64,000 nucleotides of DNA, from positions 1 through 64,000 of the forward strand of contig PBBL01000087.1 in assembly GCA_002716585.1 (NCBI GenBank), given 5' to 3'. The notes under the pieces are model-generated. The model searched no databases. It was not told where the DNA came from and worked only from the letters and a program-made list of their open reading frames with translations. Source of the DNA: Myxococcales bacterium (GTDB taxonomy: Bacteria; Myxococcota_A; Bradymonadia; Bradymonadales; GCA-2716585). Of the stretch, positions 17,828 to 26,058 are shown piece by piece; within the stretch, counting starts at the first letter, position 1; every line of letters starts with the position of its first letter. The position numbers and the translations under genes are program-made.

Positions 17828-18439
17828 TTACTGGAACCAGAAGCTGAGGATGAAGCCCGCCGAGCCGGTCCCGATGCGGGAGCTGGTGTCGATCTGGTCG
17901 GTGTCGGAGTTCTCGCGGCGGAGCTGGGTGTAGCCGAGCCGGTACTCCGCGCCGAGCGAGAGCTGCTCGAACAGGAAGTAGTTGACGCCGAAGACGCCCG
18001 CGAGGGTGAAGGCGCGGGTGCTGATGTCGGGGCCGCCCTCGGGCTCGTCGCTGCCGGTGGCGAACTGGAGGATGGCGCCGCCATACACCCCGACCGCGCC
18101 GGTCTGGAACATCATGTACTCGACGCCGCCCTCGAGGGCGTAGAGGCTGGACTTGTTCTCAACGGTCGTGCCGCCCGCCTCGCTCTCGTCGGTGGACTGG
18201 TCGATCCCGGCCCCGGCGCGGATGGTGAGGCGAGGCGCCATGACGTACCGGAAGCCAACCCCGATTCCGTCGAAGTTGGTGGGGGCGTCGTTGAGGACCG
18301 AGCTCAGGTTGAACATCAGAGCCATGTCGCCGGGGTCATCCCCCTTGGCGACGATCTTCTTGTCCTGGGCCGCCGCGGTCTGGGCGAGCATGCCGATGAG
18401 CACAGCGGTGAAGATGGACGCGATGGTGAGTTGGCGCAT
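17828..18439 (-). CDS. Small outer-membrane beta-barrel protein
   Basis: A 203-residue protein with a cleavable signal peptide (cleavage likely after QTAAA) and a mature part made of short amphipathic strands rich in Gly, Tyr and Phe. It ends in FILSFWFQ; an aromatic residue near the C-terminus is typical of barrels folded by BamA. The size fits an eight-stranded OmpW/OmpA-like or generic 'outer membrane beta-barrel' domain. AGGAAGGAGG lies just ahead of the ATG. The Gly-rich lipoprotein gene is 44 bases upstream on the same strand, so the two probably form an operon. Confidence 0.8.
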   Translation of the reverse strand: MRQLTIASIFTAVLIGMLAQTAAAQDKKIVAKGDDPGDMALMFNLSSVLNDAPTNFDGIGVGFRYVMAPRLTIRAGAGIDQSTDESEAGGTTVENKSSLYALEGGVEYMMFQTGAVGVYGGAILQFATGSDEPEGGPDISTRAFTLAGVFGVNYFLFEQLSLGAEYRLGYTQLRRENSDTDQIDTSSRIGTGSAGFILSFWFQ

Positions 18440-18483
18440 GATATGACCTCCTTCCTATGTGTAATCTTGAGATGGGTTGTTGT

Positions 18484-18957
18484 TCAGTTGAAGCAGGCCG
18501 AGACGGCACCGCAATCATTCGAGTTGTTGATGACGCACTCGATGTCGGAGTCGGAGCTTTGCGCGCACAGCGAGGCGCACTCGCCGGCGGAGACCTGACC
18601 CTGGAAGCACTCGACGACGATGTCGCAGGCGTCGTCGCAGTTGGCGCCGCCGGACGGGCCACCACCGCCGGGCGTGCTGCCGCCGCCGGACGTGCTGCCG
18701 CCGCCACCGCCACCGCCGCCGCCAACCGATGCTGAGTTGGGGGCGCCGATGGACGGACCTTCGCCGAGGCCGATGCTGCCGACCCCTGGGCCTTCGCCGA
18801 GGCCGAGGCCGTCGCCGTCGGGAGCTTCGCCGAGGCCGTTGAGGCCCGAGTAGCGCACGCCGTCGGGCCGCGTGTCTGATTCGTCCCCACAGCCCGTCGT
18901 GAGCAGCAGCGCCGCGCACAGGGCCATCAGGAGGATACTGAAGCGTCTTATGTGCAT
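18484..18957 (-). CDS. Glycine-rich lipoprotein with C-terminal Cys domain
   Basis: A 157-residue lipoprotein: signal with lipobox TTGC, then an extended low-complexity segment with GLGEGP repeats, a run of nine Gly and GGGS-type linkers, then a compact C-terminal part of about 50 residues containing eight Cys in CxxxC-like spacing. The layout suggests a surface-tethered small disulfide domain held out on a flexible stalk. No family is recognised. It precedes the barrel gene by 44 bases. Confidence 0.72.
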   Translation of the reverse strand: MHIRRFSILLMALCAALLLTTGCGDESDTRPDGVRYSGLNGLGEAPDGDGLGLGEGPGVGSIGLGEGPSIGAPNSASVGGGGGGGGGSTSGGGSTPGGGGPSGGANCDDACDIVVECFQGQVSAGECASLCAQSSDSDIECVINNSNDCGAVSACFN

Positions 18958-19016
18958 GTCATCCTCAATGGGTGGAGGGTTGCTTGGGGCTCCAATGGGA
19001 GCAAAGGTAGCGTACC

Positions 19017-19043
19017 TCTATACCACAAGGGATCGGCTGTCTA
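19017..19043 (-). promoter_or_regulatory. Possible sigma70-type promoter for the Gly-rich lipoprotein operon
   Basis: On the minus strand TAGACA and TATAGA are separated by 15 bases, about 60 bases ahead of the lipoprotein start. Upstream (19085-19140) is the most A/C-rich, low-GC patch of the neighbourhood. The match is suggestive only; the spacing is short. Confidence 0.3.
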
Positions 19044-19132
19044 CCGTCTTCTTGCATTGTGCCCGCTTCGCGTCCGGCGACCAGGGGTTTGTTGTTTGGT
19101 TTTATGGAACGAGTGTCTGGTTTTGTTCTGGT

Positions 19133-20416
19133 TTATAGAGGTCTGGGGGTGTGCACCGACTGTGGAGACGCGCGGCGCTCGGCGGGGACGACGATGAGCA
19201 ACCAGCAGAGGCCCGCGACGACCATCACCGCGGAGAAGCTGAGGAGCGCCTGGCGCAGCGTGAGCAGCTTGTGCTCCAACAGGAGGCTGGCGAGCGTGAT
19301 GGTGACCACGTTGCTCAAGGTGAGGATGAGCCACTCCGTCGCGAACACCCGGCCCCGAAAGGCGTCCTCGGCGCGGGTCTGGAGGAGCACGGTGGAGAAG
19401 ACCCAGTTGGCGCCGCTCAGCGCGTGGGCGACGACGATCGGCAGGATGATCCAGAGGGTCCAGGCCATCCAGCCGGTCGCGCTGTAGACGAGGCCGCTGA
19501 CCAACACGCAGGCGCCCATCGCCAGCGGCCAGCGCCGCTGCTCTCGGAGCAGCGCGCGCCCCACCACCGGCCCGAGGCCGGTCCCCAGGCCCCGCGCCGA
19601 GAAGAGGAGCCCGATCCCGACCGCCTCGGAGGAGGCGCCCAGCTCCCCTCCGAGCAGCGCGAGCATGTAGACCATCGCCGCGCCGCCGCTGCCCCAGAAC
19701 GACTTGGCCAGCGCCATCCGCGCCACCGGCGGGTGGCTGAGGAGGTAGCGCCACCCCGCGACGGTCTGCCGCCAGGCGACCCGGTGCAGCGGTTCGCGGG
19801 GGCCGCCCTCCGACAGGCTCGGCTGGGGGATGGTCGCGCGCCAGAGGAGGCTCGCCGAGACGAGGTAGGTCGCCGCGTCGATGAAGAACACGGCGTCGAC
19901 GCCGAGCCAGCCCGTGACCAGCCCACCCGCCCCCGCGCCGAGGGCCAGCACCGAGGACCACGTCGCGGCCATGAGCGCGTTGGCGGTCACCAGCTGCGGC
20001 CCCGGGGCGACGTTCGGCAGCGACGCGCTGCGCGCCGGTCGGAACACCGAGCCGATCGCGATCTGGAGCGCCATGAGCACATAGAGGAGCGGCAGGTCGT
20101 CGACCCCATCGACCGCCAGGAAGCCGAGGACGACGACGGACCGGAGGAGGTCGGCGCCGATCATGAGGCGGCGGCGGTTGGTGCGGTCGGCGATGACGCC
20201 CGCCAGCGGCGACGCCAGCGCGTAGGAGCCCATCTTGATTACGAACACGAGCCCGAGCGCGAACGGGCTCCCGGTGAGCTGCTCGATCAAGGTGTAGATC
20301 GCGATCGTGTTGAACCAGTCGCCGAGCAGCGAGATGACGTCCCCGAGCCACAACAGGCGGAAGTCGCGGTTGGAGCGGATCAGCTCCAGGTAACCTGATG
20401 GGGCGTCCTGCTCCAT
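19133..20416 (-). CDS. MFS transporter (MFS_3/enterobactin-exporter-like)
   Basis: A 427-residue major facilitator protein with 12 predicted transmembrane helices. The N-terminal cytoplasmic start (RSNRDFRLLWLGDVISLLGDWF) is typical of MFS_3/EntS-like exporters, and motif A appears as GVIADRTNRRRLM between helices 2 and 3. It is expected to be a proton-driven exporter of small molecules in the inner membrane; the substrate is unknown. ATG 20416 was chosen because the homology-like part begins there; the open frame runs on to 21142 but is low-quality sequence antisense to the next gene. It is divergent from the YhhN-family gene. Confidence 0.88.
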   Translation of the reverse strand: MEQDAPSGYLELIRSNRDFRLLWLGDVISLLGDWFNTIAIYTLIEQLTGSPFALGLVFVIKMGSYALASPLAGVIADRTNRRRLMIGADLLRSVVVLGFLAVDGVDDLPLLYVLMALQIAIGSVFRPARSASLPNVAPGPQLVTANALMAATWSSVLALGAGAGGLVTGWLGVDAVFFIDAATYLVSASLLWRATIPQPSLSEGGPREPLHRVAWRQTVAGWRYLLSHPPVARMALAKSFWGSGGAAMVYMLALLGGELGASSEAVGIGLLFSARGLGTGLGPVVGRALLREQRRWPLAMGACVLVSGLVYSATGWMAWTLWIILPIVVAHALSGANWVFSTVLLQTRAEDAFRGRVFATEWLILTLSNVVTITLASLLLEHKLLTLRQALLSFSAVMVVAGLCWLLIVVPAERRASPQSVHTPRPL

Positions 20417-20505
20417 GCCTTGACTCGGGTGCTGCACGGGGTGATGTGGCGCGTCGCGCCGCCGACACCACACACTATGCCACGAAACCGGGTTCGGTGG
20501 GCGCA

Positions 20506-20536
20506 TTGACAACGCGCCGGGGTGGGTCTCCAATAG
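20506..20536 (+). promoter_or_regulatory. Possible promoter for the YhhN-family gene
   Basis: A perfect TTGACA box at 20506-20511 is followed after 19 bases by CAATAG, 28 bases ahead of the coding start. The -10 match is poor, so this is a weak call resting mainly on the -35 box in a high-GC background. Confidence 0.28.
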
Positions 20537-20563
20537 GCGACGGCTCTCAGCACGGTGAACCCG

Positions 20564-21277
20564 ATGACCCAGGCCCGCTCGATCGCCCAACGCCTCCTCC
20601 CCACCGCGGGCACCTTCGCCCTGGTCGCGGTGGGCCTCTTTGTCGTGGGGCTGCTCCTCGATCTGTTCTGGCTGCGCGTCTCCGTCAAGGCGTTCCCGGT
20701 GCTGGCGCTGATCACGTGGGTGGTGGCGAAGGCCCCCCGCGGGCGGATGACCGGGCTCGTCGGGCTGGGGCTGGGGCTGTGCGTGATCGCCGACATCCTG
20801 CTGGAGTTCCGCGACACCCTGTTCCTGCCCGGGGTGGCGGTGTTCCTGCTGGGGCACCTGGCCTACATCGCCGGGTTCGTGACCGATGAGCGAGGGCTCC
20901 GGCTGCACCTCGCGATCCCGTTCGCGTTCTGGGGCGTGACGCTGTTCACCGTCCTCCAGCCTGGCCTCGGCGACATGACCCTCCCCATCGCGGTCTACGC
21001 GACGGCGATCTGCGTCATGATGTGGCGCGCCGCGGCGCGGGTCGAGGCGACAGGCGGCGCCGTGTGGGAGCCCTGGCTGACGCTGGCTGGGGCGGTCGCG
21101 TTCGCGCTGTCGGACAGCATGATCGCCCTCGACCGCTTCCACGCGCCGATCGAGGGGTCGCGCTACCCGATCATCCTGCTGTACTGGGGAGGGCAGCTGT
21201 TGATCGCGCGCTCAACCCTCTCCAGCGCGCGCGGCGAAGGGCAACCCGCGCAGGCGACGTCGCCGCCTCGGCGTTGA
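20564..21277 (+). CDS. YhhN-family membrane protein (lysoplasmalogenase-like)
   Basis: An integral membrane protein of about 237 residues with eight hydrophobic segments. It fits the YhhN/TMEM86 family, some members of which hydrolyse the vinyl-ether bond of lysoplasmalogens. Family-like features are the membrane-embedded KAFPVLAL, ADILLEF, FLLGHLAYI and FALSDSMIA stretches carrying the conserved polar residues. The start is taken as ATG 20564; an in-frame GTG at 20555 is an alternative. It stands alone, divergent from the MFS exporter. Plasmalogens are known in some Myxococcota, which would fit, but the substrate is an inference from the family. Confidence 0.8.
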   Translation: MTQARSIAQRLLPTAGTFALVAVGLFVVGLLLDLFWLRVSVKAFPVLALITWVVAKAPRGRMTGLVGLGLGLCVIADILLEFRDTLFLPGVAVFLLGHLAYIAGFVTDERGLRLHLAIPFAFWGVTLFTVLQPGLGDMTLPIAVYATAICVMMWRAAARVEATGGAVWEPWLTLAGAVAFALSDSMIALDRFHAPIEGSRYPIILLYWGGQLLIARSTLSSARGEGQPAQATSPPRR

Positions 21278-21360
21278 CCTGCGACGGGCGCCCTGCGTAA
21301 ACTCGTCCAGAGCGCTCGCGCCGAACGCAGCAGACAACCTGCCCAACGGGGACCACACAC

Positions 21361-22872
21361 ATGGACGCAACCCGAACGCGCCTGCCTGGACTCACCGCCC
21401 TCCTCGCGCTGGTGTTCCTCGTGGCCTGTGGAGACGACGACACCTCGTCCTCCGTGGCGTCCAACGCCTCAAACGGCGCGACCTCCGCGGCGGACGCGGG
21501 CGACTCCCAGGACACCTCGGTCACCGCAGACACCGGCGAGGGCGTCGACACGGCCGTCGCGGACACAGCCATGAACGAAGACACCGGGGCGCCCGACAGC
21601 GGCGCGGACGTTGAGCCCGACGCCCCTGAGGAGACCTGCGTCGAGGAGCAGCTGGGCGGCTTCTGGGAGGAGGCCGCCGCGCTGGAGCTGCCCATCACTG
21701 GCCAGCCCATCATCCGAGGCACGCTCCAGGCGACCATCGAGAGCCTGGACGGCGAGCCCGATCTGGTCCTGGATGAGCCTCGGCTCGCCTATATCATCGA
21801 CACCGGGACGCAGATCACCAGCTACAACGCGCGGCTGACCGGCGGGAGCGTCGCGTTCTTTCAGGGGGACGTCGTGGAGTTCGACACCCTGCGGCTCTGC
21901 GAGCCGGTGGTCAAGGGGCGCGCCATTGCCGACTTCGAGGCGTTCGTCGGGGTGGACGTGGACGTGTTCCTGGGGCAGTCGATGTTGATGCAGCTCTACA
22001 CCACCATCGACTACCGCAACCTCCTGGCCTGGCTCTACCCCGCCGCCCCCGACTCGCCGCCCCCGACCATGGAGGCGGAGACCCCGAGCGTTCTCAGCTA
22101 TGCGCTCCAGAACCAGTTCCCGGTGTCCCAGGTCGGGTTCGGGGTGACCCTCACAGGCTCGCTCCTTGAGCGCGGCGAGATGGAGGAGGCGTGTCAGCCC
22201 CCCGGGTGCTGCACCGAGGCGTCCTGCCCGCTGCTGATGGACACCGGCAGCGAGGCGACGGTCATCACCCAGACCCTCTTTGACCAGATCGAGGCCGATT
22301 ACGGCGAGCCACTCCCGAAGCTCCAGGGGTACCAGTGGGTCACCAACCTGGGCCGCGACGAGGCGTTCGTGACCCGGCTCCCGAGCCTCCAGCTCGGCGA
22401 CGGCGAGGTCTCGGGAGAGTGGGCGGTGGTCGTGCCCGACGCGTACCACGTGCGCGCGGTGCTGGAGGGGAACGGGGTGGTGATCGAGGGGTTCGTGGGC
22501 TACCCGCACTTTCGACACTTCCTGACGGAGTTTCGGGGGCCGGACAGCGAGTTCCGCTTCTGGCCCTACCCCGACGACGCCCACGTCCCCACCGACACCT
22601 GGCGCAGGGTCGGCGTCGACGTCATCGGCTCCGAGGCGGGGCCGGTGGTGGAGATGGTCTTCTCCCCGAGCGACGCGGCGACCCAGGGGGTGACGCGCGG
22701 CGATCGGCTCGTGTCGGTGGACGGCGCGGAGGTCGTCGACATGAACGCCAACGCGGTCCGCCTGCTGCTGATGGGCACCCCGGGGGAGACGCGCACCCTT
22801 GAGCTGGAGCGCGACGGCGAGGCGGTGACCGTCGAGGTGATGATCGAAGACCTGCTCCCGCCGCTGCCGTGA
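21361..22872 (+). CDS. Lipoprotein with two aspartyl-protease DTG motifs and PDZ-like domain
   Basis: A 503-residue lipoprotein (signal with lipobox LVAC followed by Asp residues), then a 70-residue Ser/Thr/Asp linker. Two retropepsin-like segments follow: IDTGTQ with Asp147 and MDTGSE with Asp294. The second is followed by LQLGD and IEGFVGYPHF strands like the flap and second half of a retropepsin lobe. A PDZ-like domain with VTRGDRLVSVDG lies at about 415-500. Single-DTG retropepsins act as dimers; two DTG motifs in one chain suggest an intramolecular pair, or that one is decorative. It is expected at the outer membrane or in the periplasm. It is the first of two tandem paralogues; the second starts 34 bases after its stop. 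Confidence 0.8.
   Translation: MDATRTRLPGLTALLALVFLVACGDDDTSSSVASNASNGATSAADAGDSQDTSVTADTGEGVDTAVADTAMNEDTGAPDSGADVEPDAPEETCVEEQLGGFWEEAAALELPITGQPIIRGTLQATIESLDGEPDLVLDEPRLAYIIDTGTQITSYNARLTGGSVAFFQGDVVEFDTLRLCEPVVKGRAIADFEAFVGVDVDVFLGQSMLMQLYTTIDYRNLLAWLYPAAPDSPPPTMEAETPSVLSYALQNQFPVSQVGFGVTLTGSLLERGEMEEACQPPGCCTEASCPLLMDTGSEATVITQTLFDQIEADYGEPLPKLQGYQWVTNLGRDEAFVTRLPSLQLGDGEVSGEWAVVVPDAYHVRAVLEGNGVVIEGFVGYPHFRHFLTEFRGPDSEFRFWPYPDDAHVPTDTWRRVGVDVIGSEAGPVVEMVFSPSDAATQGVTRGDRLVSVDGAEVVDMNANAVRLLLMGTPGETRTLELERDGEAVTVEVMIEDLLPPLP
22513..22584 (+). repeat. 72-bp exact direct repeat, copy 1
   Basis: Exact 72-base match, including every wobble base, to 23971-24042 inside the tandem paralogue. 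It encodes the RHFLTEFRGPDSEF segment leading into the PDZ-like domain. The genes differ widely elsewhere, so this block suggests recent recombination or gene conversion. Confidence 0.95.
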
Positions 22873-22905
22873 TCGCCAGAACCCACCTGCCCGGATGAAG
22901 ACGTC

Positions 22906-24324
22906 ATGCACACCATCGCCAGACAGCTCCTGTTGCCCTTGACGCTCGTGAGCCTCGCGCTCGGAGTCGGGTGTGGCGACGACGACACCAGCGCCTCCGC
23001 CAATTCGGGCGACGCGGACGTCGGCGTCTCCAGCGACACCGCGGAGGGCGGCGAGGACACATCCGCGGCCGACACCGCCTCGCCGGAGGACAGCGGGGTG
23101 ACCCCCGATACGGCGCCTGGCGATGACACCGGCGCCTCGGACGACGTCGGAGGCGACGCTGAGATCATCGACGGCGCCGCGCTGACCTGCGACGAGCCAG
23201 CGGGCGGCGCGTTCTGGGCCAACAGCGCGCCCCTCTTCTTCCCGATCGACGGCCAGCCCATCATGCGCGGGTATTGGGAGGACGACGACCTCACCGAGGG
23301 GCGAGAGGAGATCGAGTTCCTGATCGACACCGGCGCCCAGGTGACCTGCTTCGACGTGGATCTCACCGAGGGGAGCGTCACCCCGTTCTCGTCGGAGTAC
23401 CTCGGCCTGGAGACCACCGCGGTCTGCGGCGGGATCGTCAAGGGGTGTGATCTGGCGGAGGCGGAGGCCTACATCGGCCTGGACATCCAGGTGCTCCTCG
23501 GCGAGTCCACGTTGCGCCGCCTGAACACCTACATCGACTACCGCGAGCAGCGGGCCTGGTTCTACAAGGATCTCCCCGACACCCCGCCGCCTGGGATGGA
23601 CGGCGTGACCCCGTTCGTCATGCCCTACGAGCGTCAGAACGAGCTGCCGGTGGCGCGGGTCGGCCTGGGCAACGGCGTCGAGCTGCCGCTGCTGACCGAC
23701 ACGGGCTCGGGGGTCAGCATCATCACCCAGACCTTCTTCGATCGCGTGGAGGAGGCCCACGGATCGTCGTTGCCCCGGCTGGAGGGGTACAAGTGGGCCA
23801 CCAACTACGGCACCGACGCGTCGTTCGTCACCCGAATCCCCGAGTTCCACCTGGGGGAGGTGGTCGTGCGCGACGAGTGGGTGGTGGTCATCCCCGACGA
23901 CTTCCACATCAAGGAGCTGCTGGCTCAGTCCGACGTCGTGATCGAGGGTTTCCTGGGCTACCCGCACTACCGACACTTCCTGACGGAGTTTCGGGGGCCG
24001 GACAGCGAGTTCCGCTTCTGGCCCTACCCCGACGACGCCCACATCCCCACCGACACCTGGCACAAGGTCGGCGTCGACGTCACGATGCGTGAGGAGGGGC
24101 CGCGGGTTGAGATGATCTTCTCCCCCTCGGACGCCGCAGACAGCGACATCGCCCTCGGTGACACCATCCTCTCCATCGACGGGGAGGGCGTCACCACCTT
24201 CACCGCCGACGCGGTCCGCGGCCTGTTGCACGGGACCCCCGGCGAGTCGCGGACGCTGGTGCTCGATCGCGAAGGAGAGACCATCACCGTGGAGGTGATG
24301 GTCGAGGATCTGCTGCCAGAGTGA
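22906..24324 (+). CDS. Tandem paralogue: two-DTG aspartyl-protease/PDZ lipoprotein
   Basis: A 472-residue paralogue of the preceding gene with the same layout: lipobox GVGC, an Asp/Thr/Ser linker to about residue 90, retropepsin-like IDTGAQ (Asp141) and TDTGSG (Asp265), and a C-terminal PDZ-like domain with IALGDTILSIDG. It lacks the CxxxGCC insertion that lies just before the second DTG in the first copy. Both copies keep the catalytic Asp-Thr-Gly at both positions, which argues that both are functional. The small gap and same strand suggest one transcript. Its stop lies 2 bases from the convergent gene's stop. Confidence 0.8.
   Translation: MHTIARQLLLPLTLVSLALGVGCGDDDTSASANSGDADVGVSSDTAEGGEDTSAADTASPEDSGVTPDTAPGDDTGASDDVGGDAEIIDGAALTCDEPAGGAFWANSAPLFFPIDGQPIMRGYWEDDDLTEGREEIEFLIDTGAQVTCFDVDLTEGSVTPFSSEYLGLETTAVCGGIVKGCDLAEAEAYIGLDIQVLLGESTLRRLNTYIDYREQRAWFYKDLPDTPPPGMDGVTPFVMPYERQNELPVARVGLGNGVELPLLTDTGSGVSIITQTFFDRVEEAHGSSLPRLEGYKWATNYGTDASFVTRIPEFHLGEVVVRDEWVVVIPDDFHIKELLAQSDVVIEGFLGYPHYRHFLTEFRGPDSEFRFWPYPDDAHIPTDTWHKVGVDVTMREEGPRVEMIFSPSDAADSDIALGDTILSIDGEGVTTFTADAVRGLLHGTPGESRTLVLDREGETITVEVMVEDLLPE
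23971..24042 (+). repeat. 72-bp exact direct repeat, copy 2
   Basis: Partner of the identical block at 22513-22584. Flanking sequence diverges at once: TT/AC two bases upstream and G/A immediately downstream. Confidence 0.95.
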
Positions 24325-24326
24325 CC

Positions 24327-25157
24327 TCAGGCGCCGTAGACGCGGCTCCAGATGCCGTGGGCGACGCACAGGTCGCGCGTCTTGAACCCCTTGCCTCGAT
24401 ACCGCGTCAGCTCACCCCCCGCTTCGCCTTCGGCGTAGGCCTCCTGGTAGCCCTGGATCGTCTTACGGGGGCTGCGGGTGGCGGCGCGGATCGCCTCGAC
24501 GTCCAGTCCCGCCTGGTGCATCGCGATGATGGTGTGCGCCTTGCCCTTCTTGATGGTCGGCTCGGTCAAGAAGCGGTAGGGCTTCATCAAGAACTCGGGC
24601 ATGGTCGGGTGTCGGGCCATGCGCTTGAGCGTCAGCCCCACACGCCCGGTGGCCCAGATGCGCCCGCGTGGCTCCAGGCCTTCGTCCGGCACCAGCGATA
24701 GCGGGCTGGACGCGTCCCACACCGAGCGGCCGTCGATGGCGGCGTCCAGCGCCGCGACGCTCTCGTAGCCGGTCACCGCCAGCGCGTGGTCCACCGACAG
24801 CGAGCACCCGTTGACCATCGCCCCGCCGACCGCCTCGATGGTTCGGATCAAGATCCCGCCGAACTCCCCCTCCGGCCCGAAGCTGATGTCCAGCCCCTTG
24901 AAGCTGCCCCCTCGGTACGACCCCTCATCGCGGTGGAAGTACCACCGCGCGGTGCTCTGTTGGAGCGGATCGCAGTGCGCGAACGGATCCTCGTGCCCGG
25001 CCCCGTGGTAGTAGAACTCGATCTCCAGCAGGCGGTGCGGCCGGGCGCCGATCATGAGCCGCGTTCGGCGCAGCAGGCGCTCGGCGAGCGCCTCAAACCA
25101 GGCCCCCGTGGCGGTCGGTTCGGTCGGGTTGGAGAGCAGCGTCACGATGTCGTTCAT
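24327..25157 (-). CDS. Conserved protein of unknown function (YRGGSFKGLD motif)
   Basis: A 276-residue cytoplasmic protein without a signal peptide or membrane segment. The N-terminal half carries motifs that look strongly conserved: EIEFYYHG, HCDPLQQSTARWYFHR, SYRGGSFKGLDISFG, and later GCSLSVDHAL. I recall similar uncharacterised proteins in fungi and bacteria, and the lesion-recognition layout is faintly like methylpurine DNA glycosylases (E-x-E-x-Y, then H...D), but this is not strong enough to assign. The C-terminal third is basic and helical, with a possible helix-turn-helix-like stretch near GLDVEAIRAATRSPRKTIQGY. It converges on the protease paralogues. Confidence 0.7.
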   Translation of the reverse strand: MNDIVTLLSNPTEPTATGAWFEALAERLLRRTRLMIGARPHRLLEIEFYYHGAGHEDPFAHCDPLQQSTARWYFHRDEGSYRGGSFKGLDISFGPEGEFGGILIRTIEAVGGAMVNGCSLSVDHALAVTGYESVAALDAAIDGRSVWDASSPLSLVPDEGLEPRGRIWATGRVGLTLKRMARHPTMPEFLMKPYRFLTEPTIKKGKAHTIIAMHQAGLDVEAIRAATRSPRKTIQGYQEAYAEGEAGGELTRYRGKGFKTRDLCVAHGIWSRVYGA

Positions 25158-25314
25158 GGTGGTGGCCCTGGCTGAGGTGTCCTGGTTTCAGCGTCATGTT
25201 GTGATCGAGCGACCTCTCCTGGTCAAGCGTCGGCGACCGGGCCGCGGGCTCGCCACGCGGGTCACCTCCCGGTTATGATGTCCCCGGTTGGCAGCTGATG
25301 GGCATCGGAGCGAC

Positions 25315-26058
25315 ATGGACACCGACGAGCTGAGAGCGCGCGTCGAGGCGCACCCCTACTGGTACCACCGGATCGAGCTGCCGGGCGGCGTCGTGACGCC
25401 CGGCTGGGCGCCGCTTCAGCCTGACGCCTACGGGGTCCCCGAGCGGCTGGACGGGCTCCGGGTGTTGGACGTCGGGGCCTGGGATGGGTTCTGGAGCTTC
25501 GAGGCGTTGCGGCGCGGGGCGCGGGAGGTCGTGGCGATCGACGACTTCTCGGATCACCTCGGGTTCCTCGATGAAGGGGCGCGCGCGGCGGGTTGGGAGA
25601 GCTTCGACCTCTGCCGAGAGGCGCTGGGGCTGGACGCGTCCTCCTGCGCACGCCACCACATGAGCGTGTACGAGATCAGCGAGGAGCGGCTGGGGCGGTT
25701 TGACGTCGTCTTCCTGTTCGGGGTCCTCTACCACCTGAGGTACCCGCTGCTCGGGCTCGACCGGGTGAGCGCGGTGTGCGACCGCGCCCTCTACGTGGAG
25801 TCCGCGATCCTGGACGACTTCTCGGCCTACCAGGGCGGGCTCGGGCGCGGTTACCGAGGGGGGCACGTGGTCGCGGAGTTCTACCCCCAGGCGCAGTACG
25901 GGAACAACCCGTCGAACTGGTGGGTGCCGACGCTGAGCTGCCTGGGGGCGCTGATGCGCGCCGCCGGGTTCGCGCAGGTGCAGGGGTGGGCGTTGACCGA
26001 GCAGCCCACGTCGCTGCAGCAGTGCCGGGGCTTCGCGGTCGGGAGGAAGGACGGGTGA
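25315..26058 (+). CDS. CmoB-like class I SAM-dependent methyltransferase
   Basis: A 247-residue methyltransferase whose N-terminus (YWYHRIELPGGVVTPG) matches the start of the CmoB/DUF1698 family catalytic domain, tRNA U34 (mo5U) carboxymethyltransferase-like. SAM motif I is VLDVGAWDGFWSF near 45-57, with the acidic residue after beta-2 in VAIDDF and the post-motif FLFGVLYHLRYP. The family substrate cannot be assumed: many short CmoB-like proteins modify sugars or natural products. ATG 25315 has GGAG six bases upstream. It overlaps the next methyltransferase by four bases. Confidence 0.82.
   Translation: MDTDELRARVEAHPYWYHRIELPGGVVTPGWAPLQPDAYGVPERLDGLRVLDVGAWDGFWSFEALRRGAREVVAIDDFSDHLGFLDEGARAAGWESFDLCREALGLDASSCARHHMSVYEISEERLGRFDVVFLFGVLYHLRYPLLGLDRVSAVCDRALYVESAILDDFSAYQGGLGRGYRGGHVVAEFYPQAQYGNNPSNWWVPTLSCLGALMRAAGFAQVQGWALTEQPTSLQQCRGFAVGRKDG

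Noticed and set aside
20417-21142. N-terminal extension of the MFS frame
   Set aside because: It lies antisense to the YhhN-family gene and has no transporter sequence.
21469-24369. 966-codon minus-strand open frame opposite the DTG/PDZ lipoproteins
   Set aside because: It is the antisense shadow of two real genes with lipoboxes and DTG motifs; the composition is Arg/Gly/Val/Ala-rich without motifs, as expected from GC-rich complement.
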